The position numbers and the translations under genes were made by a program. Below, piece after piece: positions 25,701-37,700 of a stretch of 64,000 nucleotides of DNA; the stretch's first letter is position 1, and every line of letters starts with the position of its first letter. The DNA lies in NCBI RefSeq assembly GCF_001577835.2, contig NC_029516.1, forward strand, positions 70,005,221-70,069,220, in the 5' to 3' direction. This DNA is from Coturnix japonica. Its lineage: Eukaryota; Chordata; Aves; Galliformes; Phasianidae. The notes beneath the pieces are model-generated. The model was not told where the DNA came from, searched no databases, and worked only from the letters and a program-made list of their open reading frames with translations.

Positions 25701-28700
25701 TCTTCAGTAGGTTGTACATACTGTTGGTCTTTTCATGGGCCAACTCTCAGACCCTTTGTCTCTTCAGCATCCAGTTCCATCCCTGCCGCACTCCCACCCC
25801 AAAGGAGAGAGTGTGCTCACTCAGAGAATATTTAAGAATAGCATTAAATGAGATGTGACCACACACAGGGCTCAGTGGGACAAACATCCTGGCAAGCCAC
25901 AAGTTTACACCCAGCCATTCCTATTTATCAATTTTCCCTTTTACCATGCATGTTCCTCCTAGTCCATCATCTCTCCCTTTTGCTGCCTCTGCTTGTTCTT
26001 ATAAGCATCTCATAAGAAGTCTCTAGAATCCTCCAGTCCTCTTGAGATATTCCATAATAAGTTTTATCTAGTGCTAAAATTGTCTTTCCCATTCCTCCTA
26101 TAATTCGTCCTGTACCCTTGAAGTTAATTACCCCTTGAATCTTCAAGGTGTTCTTGAGGGTGTTTCTTTGGTTGACTCACATTAGTGGGTTTCATAGCAA
26201 AGTCAGTGGGGAAATCAATCCCCTTTTGATATCCCCAGCAGTAGACCAATCAGGACATTTTGTTGCTATTGTTCAGGCTACCAGGTTTCCTCTGCCTCCA
26301 ATGATTCCTCTGGCACCTGACATACCTCTTTGTTTATGATGGCCTCATAACATGACAATCTGACTATTGCTGAAAAAAAAAAATTCACTCTGTTGACTTT
26401 GTTCTCTTATTCATGGTTTTCTGGCACTTCCAGTGTGTTTTTGCATGGTATTCTGCCTGCCTCAATTCATATTTGAATATTCAGTTCATAAAACTGAATA
26501 CTTCTTGTTGTTCAGAACCAATTGGCTCCTGCACATTTCTTAATGTTTTTAATGGCAAAAATTTGATTTCATCTAGCCAGGAGGTGACTTCATCTTAATG
26601 TGAGTTCAAGTGGTTTTTTGTATTGGTCTTTTAAAATGTCATTTTCCTGCAGGGTCCCACATATCTATATGATTGTTTGTCTGGTTGGGAATCTCTCCCC
26701 AGCTCTTGATAGTCGATTCCAAGATGCACGCCAGGAGCTATCTAAGATGCTTCATGGGAAAATGGTGAGTTAATATTTAGCCATCTTCTTCAGCTTCTAC
26801 AACCACTGAATAAACTAAGACACACATTCTGGATGTTCTCTTGATGTCTCACCTAGATAGAGCTTCTTAGATTTGGTGTGCACCACAGCCTGCAAGATCA
26901 AGAGAAGCCTTTTAATGAAGCCTTCTTCCTCTAGCTACAGGAGGTGCTGAGTTCACAGGCTCTCGTCCTGTTGGGGGACTTCAACCACACTGACATCTGC
27001 TGGAAAAGTAGCATGGTGAGCTGTAGGCAATCCAGGAGGCTCCTGAAATGTATCAAGAATAACTTTCTGAGCCAAGTAATGGACAACACTATCGGGGAGA
27101 TGCAGTGCTGGACCTATTGCTCACTAGCACCAGGGAACTTATTGGTGACATCAGGATTGGAGGTTGCCTGGGGAGTAATGACCTTGCAATGCTGGCTATC
27201 ACACTCTTGAGGGATATCACATAGGCAAAGAGTAAAATCAGCAAGCTTAATTTTAGGAATACCAAATTCCAGCTCTTCAGGCATTTGGTAAACATTTTAC
27301 CCCCTGGCAAACTCTCCTCAAGGGCAAGGGAGAGGAACAGAACTGGCTGATCTTTAGGGAAGCTTTCCTGAAGGCATAAGAGCTCTCCATCCCCAGATGC
27401 ATGAAGTCAGGAAAGGAAAGCAAGCAACCAGCATAGCTGAACCAAGGCTTTCTGGTCAAACCGAAGAGCAAGAAGAAGATTCATGGGCAGTGGAAGCAGT
27501 GAACCTGGGAGTAGTATAGAGATGCTGCTGGGCTGTGTAGGGATGGGGTCAGGAAGGCCAAGGCCTAACTGGAACTGAACTTGGCAAGGAGTGCAAAGAA
27601 GAATAAGAAAGGCTTTTATAGGTATATCAACCTGACAAGGAAAGTCCAAGAGGACACACCCTCCATAGTAAGCTAGTAACAACAAACAAGGAGAGAAGGC
27701 TGAGGTACTCAACAAGTCTTGTGCCACAGTCTTCACTACTGGCTTCTGTTCACACAGTCTGTGAGCAGATGGTTTGTAACGTGGGGACAGGTGGAGCAGG
27801 GTCCCTCCCACTCTAAGCAAAGGTCATGTCTGTGACAACCTGAGGAACCAGAAAATCTGTAAATCTATGGGTCCTGATGAGATGCATCCCAGAGTCCTGA
27901 GGGAACTGGCTGGTGTAGTTGTCAAAGCACTCTTGATGATATTTGAAAAGTCATGTTGGTCAGGCAAAGTTCTTGGTGACTGGAAAAAAGGCAACATCAC
28001 ACCCATTTTTAAGAAGAGTAGAAAGGATGACCCAGAGAACTCTGGACCTGTAAGCTTCAGCCCTGTTCCAGGGAAGATCATGGAGAAGATCTTCCTGAAA
28101 ATTATGCTAAGGCATGTGGAAGAGAGGGAGGTGATACAGGACAACCAGCATGGCTTTACCAAGGGCAGATCTGCTGTGGTCAACCTATTGACCTTTTATG
28201 ATGTTGTAACTACATCAGTGGACAAGGAAAATACTATAGATATACTCCATCAGGAATTCAGTAGTGCCTTTGATATTACCTGCCATAACATCCTTCTCTC
28301 CAAACTGGAGAATTATGGGTTTGATGAGTGGACTATTTGAAGGATAAGGAACTGGGAAGACCATACCCAGAGAGTGGTGGTGGTGGTTCAATGATCGGAT
28401 GGAGATCAGTGACAATGGTGTCTCTGAGGGGTCAGTACAAGGACACACACTCTAATATCTTCCTCAATGACACTGACAGTGCACCCTCAGCAAGTTTGTA
28501 GATGACATATCCAAGAGACAGGATATTATCCAGAGAGATCTTTATGGATTTGATCAGTGGAACCAGGAGAACCTTATAAGGTTCAGCAAATCCAAGTGCA
28601 AGCTCTTAGACATATGTTGTAGCAACCCCCACTGCCAATATAAGCTGAGGAATGAAAGGATAGAGCACAACCTGCCAAAAAAAACCTGGGGTTACTGGTG

Positions 28701-31700
28701 GATGACAAGCTGGACATGAGCCAGCAATGTGCCCTCACAGCCCAGAAAGTCAAATGTATCCTGGGATGCATCAAAAGAATCATGGCCAGCAGGTCAAGGG
28801 AGATGATCCTGTCCCTCTACCCTGAGACGGTGAGACCTCACCTGGAGTACTGCATCCAGGTGTGACGTCCTCAGTGTAGGAGAGACATGGGCCTGTTAGA
28901 GCAGGTTCAGAGAAAGGCCATGGAAATGAATCCAAGGACGGGGCCCTGGGCAACCTGATCTAGTAAAGGTGTATGTTTGGTGGCCCTGCCAGGCAGGGGG
29001 TTGGAACTACATGATCCTTGAGGTCCCTTCCAACCCGGGTAATTCTGTGATTCTGTGATCTGTGATTCTGTGAAATGGAATACCTTCTGTACAAGGAGAG
29101 GTTGAAAGAATTGGAGCCATTCAGCCTGGAGACAAGAGGGCTCTGAGGCGACTTGACAGCAACATTTCAGTATTTAAAGAAGAAGGCTGACTCTTTAGCA
29201 GTTTTGTTGTGATAGGAGAAGGGGAAATAAGGATAGAATTAGAGAGAGTGACCTAAAGTTATGCCAGGAGAGGTTCAGTTGGGTTATTAGGAAAAAATTA
29301 TGCTCAAAAAGAGTGATGAGTTATTGAAATGGGCTGCCCAGGAAGGTGGTGGAATAACATTCCTGAAGTTGTTCAAGAAACATAGATGTGGTACTAAGGG
29401 ACATGGTTTAGTAGGGATATACTAGTGGTAGGTGAATGAATCCCTAGATGATCTTGGAGGTTTTTCCAACCTTGGCGATTCTATGATTCTATGAAATGTT
29501 TTCAGACTAGAACAGGAGAGATTTAGACAGGACATAAGAAAGTTTTCTACAATAAGGATGGTGAGGCACTGGAACAAGTTACCCAGAGATGTGGTGGATA
29601 CTCCAGGCTCTGAGCAATCTGATGTAGCTATAGATGTCTCTGTTCATTGCAGGGGAGTTAGACTAGATGACCTTTAAGGTTCCCTTTCAACTCAAACAAT
29701 TCTATGATTCTAGGCCAATAACTGTTTCATGCTGGTGGTAGGTGGATGGTCGGACTAGATGATCTTAGAAGTCTTTTCTAACCTTTATATAATTCTATGA
29801 TTATATGTTTCTCAAAAAGTTGTGACATGATATACAAAATTTTAGAGAGCTAATTGCACTGTCCCACGGAATAGGAAACTATATGTAGCTAACCACCTTC
29901 TATGTTTTTGTCACAGCTAGAATATGAGTATTCTTCTTATGTGAGTTTAAGTATTGTAAGTAACACAATGCTTTACTGTGTTGAAGTTTTCTGAAGTAGC
30001 TTAAAAGGTATTACCTTACATCCACAGCTGTTATTTTTAAGTAGCATCGTATAAGCTACTGACTGCATGCTCACATATCTTTTTACCATCTTCATCCTCT
30101 TGTCTTTTCACTCTCATATGTCTTGATTTCTTTTTCTGTTCTTACAGATCCCAGATGAGCGCTGGAGGAAGTGTTTGACTGATACCAGTTCTTTCTTTGA
30201 GCCAGTCCTAGGGCAGATGATTGTGAAAGAAATTTTCCCTCAGCAGAACAAGAAACTTGTAGGTATTCATCATCTTAATCCCCAGTAGAGCTCAGCTTCA
30301 TCCTATTTATTTATTTATTTATCTGTCTATTTATTTATTTATTTATTAATCCCCTAACAACTAGACAATACAATAAGGCATGAAGATATGAAGATCGTGT
30401 ATAGGTTTTATACCTTCTCATATATCATGTAGTTGCATATTTCCTCTCCTCCTTAGACAAATGGGTTCAGAGCAAGGGCACTGTCATTGCTAGAATAAAC
30501 AACATTAAAATACCTGTTATTACCTTTATCTCATCTGTTAACTAAGTCACGTCTCCAGCACAAATATGGAAATCCTACAAATACATGGAGTTTCAGAGTG
30601 CTTAACTGGAATGACAGTATCAACGTTATGCATCATAAATCCTGAAACTTTAAAGCAAGATTTTCAGTCATAAAGCCAATAAGCAGATGATAAATGAGCA
30701 AAGGCTACATAATGTTTATGACCAGTTGTAACAGAAAAAAAGTAAACATCAGAAGATTCTGAATGGATCCACAGTAAAAGGAAGACTTGCCTGCACTGTT
30801 GAAAAAGCTTTTTTTTTTTCTCTTTTCTTTGGTTATCAGATTTCAGGGGTTTTTTTTGGGGGGAGGGGGTGCAGGGGGGGAAAGAGCGAGTTAGTATAGG
30901 CACCATGTTTTATAAAGAGTTTGCAGTGAGAAGGATAAACAAGTCCATGAAAGGACACTGGAAACCTAAGACTGTACAAGGCTCAATGAACAAAGCATAA
31001 TAATTTTTGAAGGAGAGATTTAGACTCTCCAGACTTTTGGAAAGGGAGGCACCAATATGAAATACTTATGGATACTGGATTTTCATGTCTCCGTAGAAAC
31101 GGGGCAATTATTTGATCCATTCCTGTTGAACAAAAAGGGATTATGAGACTCTTATTTACAGTGACAGGCCAGAGGAAAAGGGGACTGGGAATGAACTGTG
31201 AGACCTGTGAGAAACCACTGGATGCCTAAAGAACCCAGATCTAAGTGGATGAGGAAACTACTATTTCCCCTTTCATCAAGAGAACTACTGTATTTTAGTT
31301 GAATTGCTGGAACATGGGAAGACAGTAGGTAGGCCTGGACATTGTTTTTCTGCATTTGTGAATGTGCCTTCTATTCTCCATTGCAGGCTGAGCAGATGTT
31401 CTCTGAGATCCAAGATGCCCTCTGTGGTCAACTGGATCAGCTGGAGTGGATGGATGAGCGAACTCGCCAAGAAGCTAAAGTCTTGGTGAGTGCACAGGGC
31501 AGAATTTACTGAGGCCATTCTTTCCCTCACCTAATCCACACACCAAAAACTACATGGTTTTCTAAGTGCCATCAGGCATGTATGATCATACACTGATACA
31601 TAGGCAGAGAAAGGCTGCTGAGATTTAAGGATGCTGAGAATTAACTGTAATGAGTTACACTGTGCCTTGAGTTTTGTATGTCTATAGAATTTAAAGCCTA

Positions 31701-34700
31701 TCAACTCAATTTAAGAAAACACTATTATTTAAAAAAAAGAAAAAAAGAAAAAAAAAAGAAAAGAAAAAAGTGCAATAGTAGGTCATAGGTCCCTTAGTGA
31801 AGAAAACAGAGTAGCAAGAGGAGATGAAACATCTTCTTGAAACAGAACAGTTGATTTTTTAAAGGTCTGATTAATAAGATCATAGTTTTGTTGCTTAGAA
31901 ATAGTTCATAAAGAATTACCAGAATTCTCTTCTTGTCCTCTTGTTGGTCATGCTTCTTCTTCTTCTTCTTTTTTTTTTTTTTTTTTTTGGTTGATTTCAG
32001 GTGTCCAAACTACAAGTGGAAATTGGCTATCCAACTTATATACTCCAGACTGACAAAGTGAACCTGGAATACCAGAACGTGAGCTATATAATATAACTAT
32101 CTGCCTTTCACCAGCAGTTTACCTGTACTGGCTGATATTTTGCCTGCTATCAAAAGAGTTTATGACTCCTGAATCAATGCATACATCATATTGCTCTCTT
32201 TCTGAGAATGAATCAAACAACCAGTATCTGTTGCTTCTATGTTGTTCACTGTTGCCTGTGTTGTCTCCTCTTGACTGTGATCTGCTTGCATGTTCTGTTT
32301 GGCTACAGATAATGTTCCTGTCCCACCTTAAAGTGAAGTATCTTTAGAACCAGGAGATGGAGAACAAACAAACAAACAAACACACAATAAAATAACAGGT
32401 GTTCCATTAGTTTGTCTTTTGATGAACAATTTTTTTGTTGCCTATGGAATCTTCCTCTTACTCATACTATACAATTCATTACTCGATCATTCCCTGTGGT
32501 GGTGACATTTCCTTACTCTTTCCTTAGCTGGAGATAAATGAAGACACTTTTTTCCTAAATGTGGTGGCTTGCTTGAAGAGGATGAGGGAGAATTCATTCT
32601 CAAAGCTCCTTCAGCATCATTCACAAGATGTGTAAGTGTCAGTACTGAAATGAAAAATAATCAGAATAATGTACTTGTGGAATATACTTGTGATCATTTA
32701 CACCAATCTTCCCATTCAAAGCAGGTTCACTCAGGACTGTGTCTAGCTTTATTTCTGTGTTCTGCTGAGGGTGGAGGGGACATGGGCAGAACTGGACACA
32801 GTAGTGACAGATGATGTTTAATCAGTCCTGAACTGAGGGGCATAATCACCTCTCCTGACTTACTGGTGACGCAACTTAATCCTAAGGACAAGATGCTGCT
32901 GTTTTATTCTGCAAGACTATGTTCCTACCACATATGCAAAAAATAAGCATTGTCTTGTATTTTCACATATCTTATTCTATCAAAAACACCACTATTGTGG
33001 AGGAAGCCCCAGGCTCCTGAGAAAAGGACTTTTTCTGCCCACTGTCATAAACTCTCGATAAAGAGAAATAGTTGGTGTCTTGGGCTCAGCTAACTGACAG
33101 CAAAGCACTGACTCGATGTGAGTATTGGTGGACAGATCTCAAAGGGAGGACATAGATGGTTCTGAAGGCAGGCAGTGGAATTCAGTATGCTTGGCATCTG
33201 ACATTTTCAGTGTTGATCATCACAGGAGGTTAATAATCTTGACTTATTTGACAGAAGAAGTTGTGAAGAGTAATCCCTTAATGCGTGTGAAAGCTACACT
33301 CATACCTCCAACTAACTGTAAATAAGTAAAGATTTATATCACATACCTTTAACTCTAGATAATGTGAATTTCATCCTTCTAATCTGCTGTATGAACAGTT
33401 GTAATGAACGAACCATTTCTGCAATGGAGGATAAAAGCAATCCACGAGGCAAAGAGTCAATACATTCTCTCATTGATCTTTTTCTGCTTCTAGCTGGCAG
33501 GTGGCTCCCTGGGCTGTCCATTCATACTACTCACTAAGGAACCACATGGTGGTCTTTCCTGCTGGAATGTTCCGCAGCCCTTTTTTTGATGTGGATTTTC
33601 CCAGGTATGGAGAGTCTGCAAAAGTAAAGCTAAATGTAATCCTTTTACTACACCATATTTTCATAATCTCAGCAGATCTGTCCTTAATTTGTTTTTCTTA
33701 GAGCATTCCAGATAAGGGGGAAAAAATGCTGTTTTCTTATTTTTCACCATAATCAGGGTTTACTGATTTCCAAGGCAAGTAGGCAGAAGTCTTCTGTAGG
33801 TTAACTGCAAAGAAAACAATTCATCTTTCTTTTTCTAGATTGCAAATGCTTCTTAAATTTAACCCACAGAGATCCAATCCAGAGCAAATAAGAGCCTGCC
33901 AGGGCAACATCTTTCAAAAAAATCTTTTCAATGACAAAACACAGTTCTGTTCCTTCTTCTTCTTTTTTTTTTTTTTTTTTTTTAGTATCTTTTTCCTCAA
34001 GAAACCTCCTCTAATTAGCAGGCATATTTTTTCATTCTGAGGCTTTCTATGCAACAATGACACTTCTGTAGACTGTAATATTATAGTTGTGTTTTTTCAT
34101 CGTACTGAACAGCTTTTTAAAGCAATATTTTTACTGGAATTAAAAGCACTTGAATCTGTCAACTGTGAAAATGTTTTCCGATATGCTTTTTTTTGCATGA
34201 TATTTGATAGAGACTTGTCACAATCCTGTTGTACTCCATAGAGAAACTCAAACTGGAAAAAGACTAAAGTCTGAAAGAAACACATCTCAATTAAAGTGAT
34301 TAAATCATTTTTACCATGGTAAACTTCTGCCGCTACTTGTATGAGATTTTCTAGTGCTTGTTGAGTTTCATGTATTCATTATAGTATAATGAACAGGACA
34401 CCTCAAAAGAATAATAGGAAAAGCTCATACCATTGGTATAAGTTCTCACAATATTCTTCCTCTTTGAAAAAGTCTGCAGCTTCTTATTCCTTTTGTATTT
34501 GCTGTTAGTAAAATCTTTTTTTCCTGTCATTTCAGCCTTGCAGACTCCTAAGTTGGACTTGTGATGGCACATTTACATTTTGTCAGATATTGCTTCAGAA
34601 TTTAAATTCAGTGCCAAAAACAATTTGCCAGTTTAGATGACAATGACAATGATTTTTAAAATTAGAAACTGTCAAGATAGTTCAATTGTTGTAAGCTACA

Positions 34701-37700
34701 GATCTTCTGAAAGAACAGCCCTAAGAGAACATGAATTGTTCTGTTCTTGTTAGTGCCTTAATGACCTTCCAGTGATGTAATAATATTGACGTTTCCCTGG
34801 AAGTGTTCGAGGCCAGGCTGGATGGAGCTCTGAGCAATCTGGTCTAGTGGAAAGTGTCCCTGCCCATGGCAGTGGAGTTGGAACTAGATGATCTTTAATG
34901 TTGCTCCCCACCCAAACTATTCTATTACTCTGTGATTCTAGACTCATTTCATGCTTCAGAAGCGTTAATCATTGCATGTAAAGAAAGAATGAGATCATCA
35001 TTTTCTACTATGGAAATTTATTTTGAGAGTACTCCTGCTTGTGTGGCTATTTGTAAATTAATTACATAGAATCATAGTAATTTTTATTGGAAAGAACTTC
35101 TGGAGATGTCCAGTGAAACACTTTGCTTGTAGTGAATAGAACTACCAGTCCTAGAGAAGAGTAATTGTAATCAAGCCTTCCTGATCTTAATCCATCTTGT
35201 CAGTTTTATGTATCATTTTTTCAAAAGATGACTGTTGCTAGGTTGCTTCTCCATCCTAGTTTTGTATGACTGCTGTTGGAGTTACTGCTTATGTAGTGGT
35301 TCTGTTGGTACTGGGTAACTAAGGACATATCTCAACAAAAGGGGATGCCATTACAGTTTACACAGATAGAATTTCATTCAAACTTTTTATTATTATGTTG
35401 GCTTATCGCCTAAGACTGCTTTAATTCAGACTTGTGGTAAAATTTAAAGAACTGGTAATTTACAGTAGTATCTGTGTTTTTACAGAGTACCACATCTGGA
35501 AGACAATAAGTAGAAAATGCTTCTGAGTGCTTTCAAAGCAGAATGGGTTATAAAGAGTACTCAACTGTCTTCCTTTTCTTTTCAAGACCACTCTTTTTAT
35601 GTTTATTTTTCAGTGCTGTGAACTTTGGAGCCATTGGGGTCTTCATGGCACATGAACTTCTTCATGCACTTTATGGTTATAGTGAGTACCAGCTGTTGGG
35701 TGAAGCTTATCCTCTTTGTTTACTCTTCTGGGCCCCAGTGGTAGTTTACCTCAGGAGATCTTAAATCCTATTCCCTATATTCATGTATGCATACATTATT
35801 AAAGCAAGTGAATTATTAAAGCAAGTGAAGTACCAAGTGGACTGTTAAGAAAACTCAGTGTGAGGGATATAGGTGAGCATCAGAAATACCTTAACTGGAT
35901 TCTTTTTTCCCCCACAGTGCTTCCTGATGGCTGTCCTACATGCAATAGCAGTGTGCTACAGAAATCTATAAATTGCTTGGTAGAACAGTATGAAAGTTTT
36001 GGCTTGAAGGTCAATGGTACTTCCACACTGTTGGAGAATACAGCAGACACCGGAGGGCTTACCATTGCTTACCAGGTATTCTAGTCTACTTCTCTAATTT
36101 CACTTCTATGACCACTAAGTCCACCAGATGGATCAACTAACAAGTCAGAAGGCTGCTTTGCCATATCCCTGACCCTTGTACTGCTCCATTCTGGGATTTT
36201 TTGCAAGCCTGTGCCAGAAAAGCAGTGCTTTGCATTTCCTCTGCTGTTCAAACTGTAGGTTTTCCACAGAATTGTGCTTATAACCTCACTACCACCATAT
36301 AAAACCACTTCTCCCATTCACCTATTCTGGGGTTGGCCTTTTTTCTTTTTACTTCCCCAGTTAGATCATGCTTACAAAAGCAAGTTATTATTTTATATTG
36401 GATTACTATATGCTTATGTTGTACCTAAGCTGAGACATGAACTAGAGTATAGTGTAATGTGATAATAATAAAAATAATATTCATAGTAATGTTTTCAGCA
36501 ATACTTCTGTCTAGAACTCCTTCATGTAGGAGTTGAGAGGTTTAATTAATTATTGAGTGTGGGGTGCTCTGAGTTCTCTAGGTGTCAGATGGTACTTATT
36601 GCAATGTTACATGAAGAATTTTGAGAGAGTCAAGGATTTTTTGATGGTGTCCACAGCAACAGCATATACATTATAAATTTTTTTATTCAAATAAGTGTTT
36701 CTTTCTTTGAAAATAGTTTTCTTTTTTGTTTTTCACAGCAAAGTCATTAATCTCCTTTTCTGACCAGCTGTGTGTAGTAGTGTCTGAAATGGGAAGCAGA
36801 GGATTTAATGTTGCTCTTCTCCCTTCTTACAGCTATTAGGGCTTTGCCAAGCAGCAAGGCACCTCAGGGTGAGCAGAAAGAGATACAAACATGCTAAATG
36901 TATTAAATATATATTAGATTGATGTGTATAATGGAAAACATGTTTCTGGGTCACTGACTGAAAGGAAGTTTATTAATTTTCTCTCTCCACAGGCCTATAA
37001 GAACTGGCTGAAAAAGCATAAACAAGAAGTGTATTTACCGAAGATCGGACTTTCACATGACCAGCTTTTCTACCTCAGTTTTGCACATGTAATGAATTCT
37101 AGGCTAGTCATGTATTTCTCTCACTCTTCATTGTCTTCTGCATTACTACACCTTTTCTTTCTCAATATTCAGTCATTTCTTCCCACTCTTTGAAGAACTG
37201 AATATGATGGATGTTGTTGGAAGATTCAGAATCATATTTTCAAAGCCAAAATTCACTTGCAGGGCCCCTAATTTGTTGAGGATCTCAAAGCAAACAATTT
37301 TCTTTCTATGAATATGCTGTCATAAATCTCTGAAATCTACCAAAGTTAAGATGTTGCAAACCAGTTGTGTCAGGGAAAGCTGACTTCATTGTCAGACACT
37401 GAGTATTTATTGATTGATTGATTGATTTCCCTACTGTGAGCAATCATATGAATGGGAAGAGGAACTTCAGTGGAAAAGTCACATATTCTTCTGTACCTTG
37501 TTCCATCCACCTCTTTGCCGTGGTATACAGTAATTCTGAGTGACTGATAGGGAAAAAAATATCAGAATGCTACTTAAGGAACTAGAAACACATGTACACC
37601 TAGCTGAAGATTTCTGTAGGAATATAGTTTAAGGATTTGTGCCATCGTACATAGTTGTGAGACTATGTCTCAACGCTGGCTTTTGGATTTTTGCACTAAG

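Noticed and set aside
27867-28340. 157-residue open frame in KEL intron as a host gene
   Set aside because: It is CR1 reverse transcriptase text.
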